Of a DNA stretch of 64,000 nt, positions 35,947 through 43,244 are shown piece after piece. Under the pieces are notes generated by a model. That model was not told the origin of the DNA and did no database searches. It saw only the letters and a program-made list of their open reading frames with translations. Both the position numbers and the translations under genes were made by a program. Position 1 is the stretch's first letter, and every line of letters begins with the position of its first letter. The DNA comes from Amphritea japonica ATCC BAA-1530 (GTDB taxonomy: Bacteria; Pseudomonadota; Gammaproteobacteria; Pseudomonadales; Balneatricaceae), in NCBI RefSeq assembly GCF_016592435.1, contig NZ_AP014545.1, positions 1,806,693 to 1,870,692 on the forward strand, in the 5' to 3' direction.

Positions 35947-36495
35947 ATGAAAATACCTAACATTCTGACTCTACTGCGTATCTTCTTGATTCCTGTATGT
36001 GTTGTTGTTTATTACCTTCCTTATGCCTGGGGGCCTATGGCCGCTGCCGCAGTGTTTGCATTTGCAGCAGTGACAGACTGGTTTGATGGTTACCTGGCGC
36101 GTAAGCTCGATCAGGCTTCACCTTTTGGGGCCTTTCTGGACCCGGTTGCTGATAAGTTACTGGTGGCGACAGCGTTGGTAATGCTGATTGATACCTACTC
36201 TGTTTTTTGGATAACGATACCCGCAGGCGTCATTATTGGTCGTGAGATTGTTATTTCAGCGCTTCGCGAATGGATGGCTGAATTGGGAAAGCGGGCTAAT
36301 ATAGCTGTTTCGTACATTGGCAAGCTTAAGACAGCGCTGCAGATGCTATCGATCTTTATTATGCTGGGTGCTGTGCCTTATACGGTTGTTTCCTGGGTTG
36401 GCATTGGAGCGCTGTACCTCGCATCAGTTCTGACGCTCTGGTCGATGTATGTCTATCTGAAAGCGGCCTGGCCAGACCTGACTGACGATATTTGA
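35947..36495 (+). CDS. pgsA: phosphatidylglycerophosphate synthase
   Basis: 182 residues from ATG 35947 (MKIPNILTLLRI); the frame upstream to 35902 is not needed. The CDP-alcohol phosphotransferase motif D-x2-D-G-x2-A-R-x8-G-x3-D-x3-D is complete in DWFDGYLARKLDQ followed by GAFLDPVADKLL. Several transmembrane helices. It joins CDP-diacylglycerol and glycerol-3-phosphate in the inner membrane. The uvrC-pgsA-tRNA(Gly) order is conserved in gammaproteobacteria. Confidence 0.95.
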   Translation: MKIPNILTLLRIFLIPVCVVVYYLPYAWGPMAAAAVFAFAAVTDWFDGYLARKLDQASPFGAFLDPVADKLLVATALVMLIDTYSVFWITIPAGVIIGREIVISALREWMAELGKRANIAVSYIGKLKTALQMLSIFIMLGAVPYTVVSWVGIGALYLASVLTLWSMYVYLKAAWPDLTDDI

Positions 36496-36556
36496 TTAAT
36501 CGTTATACAGATCTAACTTATTAATCTGATTGCACTTTTTTCCTGCGGAAAAGTTG

Positions 36557-36584
36557 TTGACATAAAAGGTGAGCTGTCTATAAT
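36557..36584 (+). promoter_or_regulatory. strong sigma70 promoter of the tRNA cluster
   Basis: Perfect TTGACA at 36557-36562 and perfect TATAAT at 36579-36584 with a 16-base spacer; first tRNA base is at 36608. A GC-poor upstream region fits an UP element. Confidence 0.85.
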
Positions 36585-36607
36585 ACGCACCACTTCTTAC
36601 GAAGTAG

Positions 36608-36683
36608 GCGGAATTAGCTCAGTTGGTAGAGCGGAACCTTGCCAAGGTTCAGGTCGTCGGTTCGAGCCCGATATTCCGCTCCA
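36608..36683 (+). tRNA. tRNA-Gly(GCC), copy 1
   Basis: 76 bases with encoded CCA. Acceptor GCGGAAT pairs with ATTCCGC, D loop AGCTCAGTTGGTAGAGC, anticodon loop TTGCCAA (GCC), T loop GTTCGAGCC. Identical to the copy at 36941. Confidence 0.97.
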
Positions 36684-36734
36684 ATAGTTTTATTATTTGA
36701 TATTAAAACTAATTCGTAAGTAAGTTGTTCTTTA

Positions 36735-36808
36735 GGCGCGGTGGCAGAGTGGTCATGCAGCGGACTGCAACTCCGTGAACGCCGGTTCGATTCCGACCCG
36801 CGCCTCCA
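36735..36808 (+). tRNA. tRNA-Cys(GCA)
   Basis: 74 bases with encoded CCA. Acceptor GGCGCGG pairs with CCGCGCC, anticodon loop ACTGCAACT gives GCA, T loop GGTTCGATTCC. It lies between tRNA-Gly and tRNA-Leu, the common glyW-cysT-leuZ order. Confidence 0.96.
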
Positions 36809-36815
36809 TATTTCT

Positions 36816-36902
36816 GCCCGGATGATGGAATCGGTAGACATAGGAGACTTAAAATCTCCCGAAGGAAACTTCGTGCCGGTTCAAGTCCGGCTCCGGGCAC
36901 CA
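36816..36902 (+). tRNA. tRNA-Leu(UAA)
   Basis: 87 bases, a long variable arm class II tRNA. Acceptor GCCCGGA pairs with TCCGGGC, anticodon stem GGAGA / TCTCC encloses loop CTTAAAA (anticodon TAA), variable arm CCGAAGGAAACTTCGT, CCA encoded. Confidence 0.95.
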
Positions 36903-36940
36903 TTTATAGATAATCATCTATACTCTGTAAGACAAACAAA

Positions 36941-37016
36941 GCGGAATTAGCTCAGTTGGTAGAGCGGAACCTTGCCAAGGTTCAGGTCGTCGGTTCGAGC
37001 CCGATATTCCGCTCCA
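36941..37016 (+). tRNA. tRNA-Gly(GCC), copy 2
   Basis: 76 bases, identical over its full length to the tRNA at 36608, with CCA encoded. It ends just 24 bases before the convergent gap gene end. Confidence 0.97.
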
Positions 37017-37039
37017 GTCTTAACTCTCTGTACGTAGCT

Positions 37040-38050
37040 TTACCTCTCCTCTTTAAAGAGCGCCAGTGTGGTATCCAGCATACGATTGGAAAACCCCCAC
37101 TCATTGTCGTACCAGGCAAATACCTTAACTACTCCGCTCATAACCCGTGTTTGTGTGCTGTCAAAGATTGATGAGGCAGGGTGATGGTTAAAATCGACTG
37201 AAACAAGCGGTAGCTCATTATATTCAAGAATATTCTTCAGGCTGCCCTTTGATGCCTCCAGCATCAGTTGATTGATCTCTTCGACAGAGGTTGTTCTGCT
37301 GGGTGTAAAGCAGAGATCGACCAGGGATACATTGGCCGTCGGTACTCTTACTGCCATACCGGTCAGTTTGCCTTTTAGTTCTGGCATCACAAGACCGACT
37401 GCTTCGGCGGCTCCTGTTCGGGTCGGAATCATTGATAGCGCCGCTGCCCGGGCTCTATAGATGTCATTGGTGTAAGCGTCGGAGAGGTGCTGATCATTAG
37501 TGTAAGCGTGAATAGTGGTCATGATCCCTTCGGTAATACCAATGTTGTCATTGAGTACTTTTGCAACGGGAGCCAGGCAGTTGGTGGTACAGGAGGCGTT
37601 AGAGATTATCTGATGGTCTGGCTTGAGCTCAGCGTGGTTAACCCCGTATACAATGGTGGCATCTGCATTCTTTGCGGGCGCCGAAACGAGGACTCGCTTA
37701 GCGCCTTGCTCGAGATGAACTGCTGCGGCCTCACGGCTAGTGAAGTGGCCAGTGCATTCGTACACGATGTCGATATTCATTTCGCCCCAGGGTAGCGCGT
37801 GCGGGTCTGCCTCGCTTAATATTCTGATCTTATCTCCAGCAACTTCCATGACATCCTGGTTAGCGCTAACGGGAAAGTTAAAGTGTCCGTGTACGCTATC
37901 GAACTCTGTAAGGTGGGCGTTGACGCGACTATCCCCCAAATCGTTAATAGCGACTATTTCAATGGCCTGATTTTTACCTGATTCGTATAGGGCGCGCAGT
38001 ATATTACGACCTATACGACCATAACCGTTGATAGCGACTCTGATAGGCAT
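37040..38050 (-). CDS. gap: glyceraldehyde-3-phosphate dehydrogenase, type I
   Basis: 336 residues from ATG 38050, with AAGGAGAA upstream; the frame extends to 38128 without support. NAD motif [15 protein letters not shown], catalytic cysteine in [17 protein letters not shown], partner histidine in TIHAYTNDQ, and [15 protein letters not shown] at the end. It oxidises glyceraldehyde-3-phosphate with NAD(P). Erythrose-4-phosphate dehydrogenase (Epd) is a less likely alternative, since no pgk or tkt is adjacent. Confidence 0.93.
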   Translation of the reverse strand: MPIRVAINGYGRIGRNILRALYESGKNQAIEIVAINDLGDSRVNAHLTEFDSVHGHFNFPVSANQDVMEVAGDKIRILSEADPHALPWGEMNIDIVYECTGHFTSREAAAVHLEQGAKRVLVSAPAKNADATIVYGVNHAELKPDHQIISNASCTTNCLAPVAKVLNDNIGITEGIMTTIHAYTNDQHLSDAYTNDIYRARAAALSMIPTRTGAAEAVGLVMPELKGKLTGMAVRVPTANVSLVDLCFTPSRTTSVEEINQLMLEASKGSLKNILEYNELPLVSVDFNHHPASSIFDSTQTRVMSGVVKVFAWYDNEWGFSNRMLDTTLALFKEER

Positions 38051-38235
38051 GGCGTTCTCCTTGTGATACGGGACTCTGTATTCAGCATAAAGTGATATTG
38101 AATGAAAACAAAGCGTTATCCTATGCATGTTAAGCGCTGCAGCCTCTCAGGCGGGGATACGTCTGTATTTCATATTTTGTACTAAATATGTATTATGTAT
38201 TATTAATATCATTCTGAAGCGGTGTTATCCATATT

Positions 38236-39096
38236 ATGACAACGTATGAAAAGGTTTTAGAAGTTGCTGATAGCTTATTAGCACAGGGTAAGAAGCCGAC
38301 CCAGCAGATGGTTAGAAATGAGTTAGGAACAGGTAGCCTGACAACCATCAATAAAGCGCTGAATGACTGGTGGCAGGGTTTGGGGCAGCGCTTGCTTGAA
38401 AAGGGAAAGCGGCCGGATATACCTGAGCCGGTGTTTGATAGTGCGAATGCGTTGTGGCAGCAGGCGTTAGCCTATGCAGAGCATCAGTTAAGTGATCAGC
38501 GTGTACAGCTGGAGCAGCGATACCTGGTGATGAAAGAGGAGCTTGATGGGCAAAATTCGGTAGAGCGTGAAGATGTGCGGAGATTGCAGGATTTGTCCGA
38601 TCGGCTCCTGACTGAGAACCAGCGCTTCCTGGAGAATATTTCTGAGCTACAGAAAAAACAGCTGGCTCAGGAAGAGAGAGAGATGCGTCTGGAAGCGGAA
38701 AATCGTGATTATCGTCGCAAGGTAAAAGAGTATGAGATAGCGCTTAAACAACTAGAACAGGGTAGTGGCGCTAATCAGCAACAAGAATTACTGGAATATC
38801 AGCATAAAAATCAGTACCTTGAAGGGGAGTCCTCAAGGCTGGAAAAGCATGCTCAGGGCTTGCTTGATGAAAATCGGCAATTGAAAGAGAGGTTTTTCGA
38901 GGTAGAGCGGCAGGCGATGAAAGAGAAGCATCAGCTGGAGCAGGTAATAAGTCAGCAAGATCTTCGATATCGTGAGCTGGAGCAGCGCCTCAGTAAGGAC
39001 GCTGCAGCCCCTCTAATTGAAGCGCGACTGGGTGAAAAAGATCGTGAAATTGAACGACTTCATAATCTTTTGCAAAACTTTAACTTTAAGACCTAA
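38236..39096 (+). CDS. KfrA-like DNA-binding coiled-coil protein
   Basis: 286 residues. The first 60 or so residues (TYEKVLEVADSLLAQGKKP, then QQMVRNELGTGSLTTINKAL) match the KfrA N-terminal DNA-binding domain. From about residue 75 on it is a long alpha-helical coiled coil, rich in E, Q, R and L (for example ERYLV... and RLEKHAQGLLDENRQLKERF). On plasmids KfrA binds DNA and forms filaments for stability; chromosomal copies are common in marine gammaproteobacteria and uncharacterised. No plasmid genes are adjacent. Confidence 0.78.
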   Translation: MTTYEKVLEVADSLLAQGKKPTQQMVRNELGTGSLTTINKALNDWWQGLGQRLLEKGKRPDIPEPVFDSANALWQQALAYAEHQLSDQRVQLEQRYLVMKEELDGQNSVEREDVRRLQDLSDRLLTENQRFLENISELQKKQLAQEEREMRLEAENRDYRRKVKEYEIALKQLEQGSGANQQQELLEYQHKNQYLEGESSRLEKHAQGLLDENRQLKERFFEVERQAMKEKHQLEQVISQQDLRYRELEQRLSKDAAAPLIEARLGEKDREIERLHNLLQNFNFKT

Positions 39097-39116
39097 CTAA
39101 TTGAATAATTGAGACT

Positions 39117-39575
39117 ATGGATACTTATCTTGATAACGGTTCTGCATATGAAGATATTCTTTCAGGGATTCAGGAATGCGATCCCAGGGGTGCTGTTTGC
39201 TGCACCGATGAGACTGTTTTTTCGTTAGCGAAGGTGGTTCTTGTTAAAGAAAAAATCCCCGGGATTACTTTGCAGCTGGTCGATGAGCAGGGTTATGCCA
39301 TTCGCCAGGTAAGCAGTAAAAAGCCATCTCAGGACCGGCCCAGTGATAGCCATCTTAGCACCCGTCAGACAGCGGTCATTCGTGCGCTTGAAAAAGTCAT
39401 GTCGCATTGCCGAAAAGAGGGGATTCAGCTTATAGGTTATAGTGATGAGCTGGTTGCTATGCCGGTTGTTGTACGGCCAGATGATGTTTCGCCAGCGGTC
39501 GCCTTAGATGTTGAAACCCATGGGGTTTATCGGGGGGCGGACAGTTTAATAAATACTGACAGTGATCAAGCGTAG
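39117..39575 (+). CDS. hypothetical protein, unknown function
   Basis: 152 residues, 20 bases after the KfrA-like gene and thus likely co-transcribed. Soluble, mixed alpha/beta, with an acidic N-terminus (MDTYLDNGSAYEDIL), a double cysteine in RGAVCCTDETVF, and a C-terminal DDVSPAVALDVETHGVYRG. No motif I recognise. Codon use is like its neighbours. Confidence 0.6.
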   Translation: MDTYLDNGSAYEDILSGIQECDPRGAVCCTDETVFSLAKVVLVKEKIPGITLQLVDEQGYAIRQVSSKKPSQDRPSDSHLSTRQTAVIRALEKVMSHCRKEGIQLIGYSDELVAMPVVVRPDDVSPAVALDVETHGVYRGADSLINTDSDQA

Positions 39576-39677
39576 TTGATTACTCCTCTTACGCGGCTAA
39601 AGTAGTCGCTGTAATCCCATCCATCGACCGGTATAATTGCTCAACCTCAACGTTTTTCAAATGGAACTGAATTGTTT

Positions 39678-40343
39678 ATGAGTACGATCAAGGTATTGCT
39701 GGTTGATGACCATCCGGTTGTCAGGGCAGGCTTTCAGCGCCTGCTTGATAATGATAGCCGGATAGATATCGTTGCTGAAGCCAGTAGCGCTCAGGAAGCC
39801 ATAGATAAATATTTTTCAGTTCATCCAGATGTTGTCATCATGGATCTTTCCATGCCGACTGATACCGCTGAGAATGATGCTGCACAAGCATACGGAGGGC
39901 TGGAAGCTATTCGTATTATTCGTGCTAAAGACTCAGAAGCCAAAGTGCTTGTGCTCACCGTGATGGAGAGCGAGCCTTTTCCTGCACATGTAGTGCAAGC
40001 GGGTGCGTCGGGTTATCTAACTAAACGTTGCGCGCCTGACGAGCTTCTTAAGGCTGTTTATGAGGTTTCAGAAGGGCGTACGTACTACGCTGAGAGCATT
40101 CGTGAAATGCTGGCTCCCGGCGCCTCTGATAGCAGCTCTCCTTTTAATAAGCTCACCAAACGTGAATTTCAGATTTTTTCCTGCCTGGCTGAAGGCCAGA
40201 CCGTTGCCTCCATTGCTGAAATGATGTTCTTAAGCCCTAAAACAGTTCATGCTCATCGCGCCAATATCATGCGCAAACTGAGTATTAATAATAATTCTGA
40301 ACTTGTACATATCGCTATTCGTCATAATATTGTACAAGCCTGA
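39678..40343 (+). CDS. GacA/UvrY-like LuxR-family response regulator
   Basis: 221 residues from ATG 39678. Receiver: LLVDDHPVVRAGF with the acidic pair, VVIMDLSMP with the phospho-aspartate near residue 56, and VLTVMESEPFPAHVVQAGASGYLTKRCAP with the lysine. LuxR HTH: LTKREFQIFSCLAEGQTVASIAEMMFLSPKTVHAHRANIMRKL (in segments). The wording is close to GacA/UvrY, but 12 or so extra residues (TDTAENDAAQAY) stand between the phosphorylation loop SMP and GGLEA. No cognate kinase is adjacent. Confidence 0.85.
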   Translation: MSTIKVLLVDDHPVVRAGFQRLLDNDSRIDIVAEASSAQEAIDKYFSVHPDVVIMDLSMPTDTAENDAAQAYGGLEAIRIIRAKDSEAKVLVLTVMESEPFPAHVVQAGASGYLTKRCAPDELLKAVYEVSEGRTYYAESIREMLAPGASDSSSPFNKLTKREFQIFSCLAEGQTVASIAEMMFLSPKTVHAHRANIMRKLSINNNSELVHIAIRHNIVQA

Positions 40344-40400
40344 ATAATTTAAGTTCGGGCGGTTAATTGCGCACAGCGCATACAATATGAGGCAGAGCCA

Positions 40401-40679
40401 ATGTACGATCAGGATCAGTCCGAACTTATTATTGAAGCTGACTTTATCTGGCGTGAAATTAATGTCGGTGATCAAATCTATCTGGATGCTGACTTCTATG
40501 TTGGCAATCGTCGGTCTTTGTGCAAAGGGGCGCCATACCAGGTATTGGCTAAGATCGATAAAACCTGCGGCGCTCAGGAACTGATTGTTCAGTCCTATGA
40601 AACCAAAGAACTGATTGCTGTATCGCCATACCTGGTGTGCAGTTACGAGTGTCCTGAACAGCCCATCCTTATCTCCTGA
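40401..40679 (+). CDS. hypothetical protein, unknown function
   Basis: 92 residues, soluble, beta-rich, with IIEADFIWREINVGDQIYLD and KGAPYQVLAKIDKTCGAQE, a pattern that suggests a small SH3-like or WGR-like barrel, but I recognise no family. It lies 57 bases after the response regulator. It is the last host gene before the prophage left end. Confidence 0.5.
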   Translation: MYDQDQSELIIEADFIWREINVGDQIYLDADFYVGNRRSLCKGAPYQVLAKIDKTCGAQELIVQSYETKELIAVSPYLVCSYECPEQPILIS

Positions 40680-40938
40680 ATATTCCATAATATCGAGTCG
40701 TTACTTACTTCGTTTCCTCAGCCTGGTCTGTCTTATTCAATGCTTTTGTGTCGGGCAGGTGATCATTCCTCCTTACAGAAAAGATCCCGTGCGGAGAGTT
40801 ATCTCTGGCTATGGTTACCGCCAAAACCTTCAAACAATTGACGTAGCGCACGCTATTAAATCTCTAATCGAGTAAAAACGTAGTAAGTCATCGCTTTCAT
40901 TATGAAGCCTGAGTTCTGTAATTATTTATAATTATATA

Positions 40939-40971
40939 ACTACGCATAATGATCCGTTGATTATGTTATGC
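40939..40971 (+). repeat. left attachment junction: dif-like site with long spacer (attL)
   Basis: XerC-type arm ACTACGCATAA (40939-40949) and XerD-type arm TTATGTTATGC (40961-40971) are separated by 11 bases (TGATCCGTTGA) instead of 6. If insertion followed known Xer chemistry, the left arm is chromosomal and the spacer plus right arm are phage. An 11-base spacer should be a poor Xer substrate, making excision unlikely. Confidence 0.75.
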
Positions 40972-40984
40972 ATCCGCAGACAAA

Positions 40985-41020
40985 AAAAACCCCGTAGAAT
41001 CATTCTCTTACGGGGTTTTT
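40985..41020. terminator. hairpin between the two inverted dif-like sites
   Basis: Stem AAAAACCCCGTA / TACGGGGTTTTT with a 12-base loop, A run on one side and T run on the other. It can act as a terminator in both directions. Together with the flanking inverted dif-like sites it forms the tip of one large imperfect hairpin. Confidence 0.8.
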
Positions 41021-41021
41021 C

Positions 41022-41050
41022 TTTATACATAATCTGGGATTATGCGTCAG
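41022..41050 (-). repeat. second dif-like site, inverted (phage attP2-like)
   Basis: Read on the minus strand: XerC-type arm CTGACGCATAA (41040-41050), 7-base spacer, XerD-type arm TTATGTATAAA (41022-41032). It is opposite in orientation to the site at 40939, about 50 bases from it, so the two can pair in single-stranded phage DNA as in CTXphi attP(+). Confidence 0.72.
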
Positions 41051-41209
41051 TTCAATTCATGTGAATGCCCGACGCGTGAGAATGGAAGAACGCTTTTATC
41101 TTCTGTTCGCAACTCGTCCAACAACCGAAGGGCGTTAGGCAAGCGCAGCGCGCAGCGAAGCGTAGAAGTGCAGGTTCTGTAATACTGCACTTTTGTCTCA
41201 CTTTTGATA

Positions 41210-41395
41210 CTACCTGCCTTTATTTTTTGCCGCGTAAACCTTGTATTCTTCCTCTGATATTTCCTCTAATCCCTTAAGAATCAATATCTTAAGAACTTCT
41301 GTGTCTTTGAATGCAACCTGAGAGCTGACTACCGCCCTTACGGTTTCCTTTTCGACTTTTCTCCATGTGTTGTCATCAATATGTTTTGTTGGCAT
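41210..41395 (-). CDS. small DNA-binding protein, candidate phage repressor
   Basis: 61 residues starting MPTKHIDDNTWRKVEKETVR, the only leftward gene in the prophage. The sequence pattern (short N-terminal strand, then two amphipathic helices, KDTEVLKILILKGLEEISEEE) is consistent with a ribbon-helix-helix or similar dimeric regulator, and I have the impression of similar short proteins on other filamentous phages and mobile elements. It is divergent from the replication gene across a promoter with two palindromic operator-like repeats. The RstR-like role is inferred from position. Confidence 0.62.
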   Translation of the reverse strand: MPTKHIDDNTWRKVEKETVRAVVSSQVAFKDTEVLKILILKGLEEISEEEYKVYAAKNKGR

Positions 41396-41451
41396 TTCGT
41401 TCTGCTCTTCATGGTATTTGATTCAATTATAAGGCTTATATTCTTTATTAC

Positions 41452-41481
41452 TTGACAATTAGATTCTAAGAAACTTAGAAT
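41452..41481 (+). promoter_or_regulatory. phage replication-gene promoter with overlapping operator
   Basis: Perfect TTGACA at 41452-41457 and TAGAAT at 41476-41481 with an 18-base spacer. The -10 lies inside the palindrome at 41463-41481, so a bound repressor would block RNA polymerase. Confidence 0.65.
41463..41481. promoter_or_regulatory. palindromic operator O1
   Basis: Perfect inverted repeat ATTCTAAG - AAA - CTTAGAAT overlapping the -10 of the phage promoter. Confidence 0.65.
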
Positions 41482-41495
41482 TGCTTTAAATATAA

Positions 41496-41513
41496 ATTCT
41501 TAGAAACTTAGAT
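41496..41513. promoter_or_regulatory. operator-like repeat O2
   Basis: ATTCTTAG - AAA - CTTAGAT, an imperfect copy of O1 centred 33 bases downstream (about three helical turns) and touching the ATG of the replication gene. Confidence 0.6.
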
Positions 41514-42554
41514 ATGATTGATTGGGTCACAGGAAAGTTACCTTGCCTTCATGCTCCACTGAAGTCGGGCTCTGTTATGAAGGTTTCACCAGAAGGTGAA
41601 GTTGAATGGTCTACTTTGTTGCGTGTGGCTATCACTGGTTCTTTCGAGTCTTCAATTAATGTTAAGTCTTTAGGTAGTGATGGTCAGGGTCATGCTGAGT
41701 TTTTACACGTTGATGGTAACCCTACTAAGTTCGTCCAGGGTCATAACGTTTTTGGCACTGATGACATATCAGAAATAACTTACATGGCCGCGCACCGCAT
41801 CGTTTCTTTTCTGATTGAGAGTGGGGCGGCTTCAGTATTTCTCTCTAATTCGATGGATTACCCGGCTATTTCAAATGGTGATTTTGAGATAGATCGAATT
41901 GATATTAATTATATGTTTGAGCTTCCTTCTCGGTCTGATGTGAACGCTTGGCTTAGAGCTGCTGAGTACAACAGCCATACACGCCATGGCAGGGCGGTTA
42001 ATAGTAAAGGGACGGTTTACTGGGGTAAGAATTCTCGTCGATGGTCGTTGAAAGCTTATTGCAAAGCAGCTGAGATCGAAGGCGGTAAAAAGCATCGTTT
42101 ACCTGAAGGCGATCGTTTTACGAAACTAAAAGATTGGGTACAGAATAAGCTGAGATTAGAGCTAACCCTTAGACAATTGGAATTGAGAAAGCTTGGGATT
42201 GTAAAGGCGAAAGATCTCCGTCCTGAGCGTGTAAAAGAGATATACAACGAGTATATCGGGAGATTAGAGATGGGCGAGAAAGTAATTCTAAATGACGAAG
42301 AGTCGCTGGCTATTCCTCGGTCTGCTCGTTGTACTTATTTGATGTGGAAGCAGGGCATGGTGCCTTTTGACATGCTTCCTAAACCTACTTTTTATCGACA
42401 CCGCAAACAGCTTTTAGAGCATGGCGTTGATATATCGAACCCGCCTCCAGTAGCTGCTTCAAGCAACGTTGTACCGATGCTTAAGGTTCTGGAAGCAAAA
42501 CCCGTTGAGATTCCTCAGTGGGCCTACGATCAGCGACTGATTGCAGTTGCGTAA
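41514..42554 (+). CDS. phage replication initiation protein, II/X family
   Basis: 346 residues. It has the opening MIDWVTGKLPC and the blocks TLLRVAITGSFESSINVKSL, VQGHNVFGTDD, ITYMAAHRIV and WSLKAYCKAAEIEGGKKHRLP that mark the gene II/X-type (Phage_CRI) initiators of filamentous phages. The enzyme would nick the origin and drive rolling-circle replication; the tyrosine probably lies in the SLKAYCK region, which I infer. The last 14 bases overlap the following open frame. Start ATG 41514 has no clear ribosome site. Confidence 0.82.
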   Translation: MIDWVTGKLPCLHAPLKSGSVMKVSPEGEVEWSTLLRVAITGSFESSINVKSLGSDGQGHAEFLHVDGNPTKFVQGHNVFGTDDISEITYMAAHRIVSFLIESGAASVFLSNSMDYPAISNGDFEIDRIDINYMFELPSRSDVNAWLRAAEYNSHTRHGRAVNSKGTVYWGKNSRRWSLKAYCKAAEIEGGKKHRLPEGDRFTKLKDWVQNKLRLELTLRQLELRKLGIVKAKDLRPERVKEIYNEYIGRLEMGEKVILNDEESLAIPRSARCTYLMWKQGMVPFDMLPKPTFYRHRKQLLEHGVDISNPPPVAASSNVVPMLKVLEAKPVEIPQWAYDQRLIAVA

Positions 42555-42570
42555 TTACATGGTGAATGAC

Positions 42571-42918
42571 ATGGCGAAATTTGAAGGGTTTTATCTGGCT
42601 GGCACGTTACAGGGTTTTAAGAGCACTCCGTGGTCTTCTGATCCGACTAAATTTAATCATCGTGTTGGTATTGCTCGTACTTATGAGGACGACTGGGGCA
42701 ATGCTCAAACTGATGTAACAGAGGTTGATGTCAGTCTTGATGACGTTCAGGTCATTCAAAAGCAATGTGACATTCTCAAAGGTCAGGATGTCATTGTCCG
42801 TGTAGTGCCGAGTGCCCGAAAGGGCGGTAAGACTGGAGCGTGGTTATCTGTATTCATCCCTAAAGGTGAAAAGATTTTGCCACAGTCAAAGCCTGAAACA
42901 GCACGTCAGGCAGGTTGA
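42571..42918 (+). CDS. phage single-stranded DNA-binding protein (gene V type)
   Basis: 115 residues from ATG 42571 (MAKFEGFYLAGTLQG), with GGTGA upstream; the frame opens earlier inside the replication gene. Small OB-fold-like protein with YLAGTLQGFKS, IARTYEDDWGNAQTDVTEV and KGQDVIVRVVP. Position between the replication gene and the coat genes is that of phage pV/RstB-like proteins, which coat progeny ssDNA. Confidence 0.72.
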   Translation: MAKFEGFYLAGTLQGFKSTPWSSDPTKFNHRVGIARTYEDDWGNAQTDVTEVDVSLDDVQVIQKQCDILKGQDVIVRVVPSARKGGKTGAWLSVFIPKGEKILPQSKPETARQAG

Positions 42919-42922
42919 TTTT

Positions 42923-43141
42923 ATGCGTAACTTGGCTTTTTTTCTCGGTGGGTTTCTCTTCATAACTTTGGTGGCTTTGGCTCCAGAGGCTTTTGCGGTT
43001 ACATCGGCTCAAAACCAAGTTATTGCCGATAAACAGACTGCTGATATCTCGGCGGTTCTTTGGGATATTTACCTCTTGATGGTTGCCGGTGTTTGTATCT
43101 TGGCTTTTGGATTGGGGTTTATAGGAGGTCAGCAAAGATGA
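42923..43141 (+). CDS. small phage membrane protein with signal peptide
   Basis: 72 residues from ATG 42923. A Sec-type signal (RNLAFFLGGFLFITLVALAPEAFA) precedes a short polar stretch (VTSAQNQVIADKQTADIS) and a transmembrane helix (LWDIYLLMVAGVCILAFGLGFIGG). It looks like a minor coat or second coat protein (pVII/pIX or a pVIII-like copy). The stop overlaps the next ATG. Confidence 0.65.
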   Translation: MRNLAFFLGGFLFITLVALAPEAFAVTSAQNQVIADKQTADISAVLWDIYLLMVAGVCILAFGLGFIGGQQR

Positions 43142-43242
43142 ATCCAATATATGTTTTTGGTGTCGCTACATTGTGTTGGTTTGCTGGTTATAAGTTAGGC
43201 ATCTTTTTACTTCAATTTAAACGTATGGGGCAGGGGCTCTGA
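43138..43242 (+). CDS. 34-residue phage membrane peptide (pVII/pIX-like)
   Basis: Read from the sequence. ATG 43138 overlaps the preceding stop in ATGA, AGGAGG stands 9 bases upstream. The product has one hydrophobic span (VFGVATLCWFAGYKLGIFLL) and a basic end (QFKRMGQGL), the size and form of inovirus tip proteins pVII/pIX. It ends 2 bases before the major coat gene. Confidence 0.65.
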   Translation: MNPIYVFGVATLCWFAGYKLGIFLLQFKRMGQGL

Positions 43243-43244
43243 TT

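Larger units (their letters stand above)
40680..41209. other. gene-free stretch with the prophage left end and attP-like structure
   Basis: No convincing gene. From 40680 to about 40930 I see only a short open frame with no ATG. From 40939 it holds two dif-like sites around a terminator-like hairpin (see separate entries). From 41051 to 41209 there is a GC-rich stretch with AAGTGCAG / CTGCACTT at 41166-41192 (8-bp stem, 11-base loop, followed by TTTT). That hairpin is a candidate phage replication origin element or a repressor-gene terminator. Confidence 0.7.

Noticed and set aside
36614-36950. ORFs of 64-75 codons on both strands across the tRNA cluster.
   Set aside because: They are translations of tRNA genes.
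40615-40875. Open frame of 86 codons overlapping the 92-residue gene, with a signal-like stretch around SLVCLIQCFCVG.
   Set aside because: Only a TTG start inside another gene and no ATG later; no ribosome site. It could be a decayed fragment but I cannot support it.
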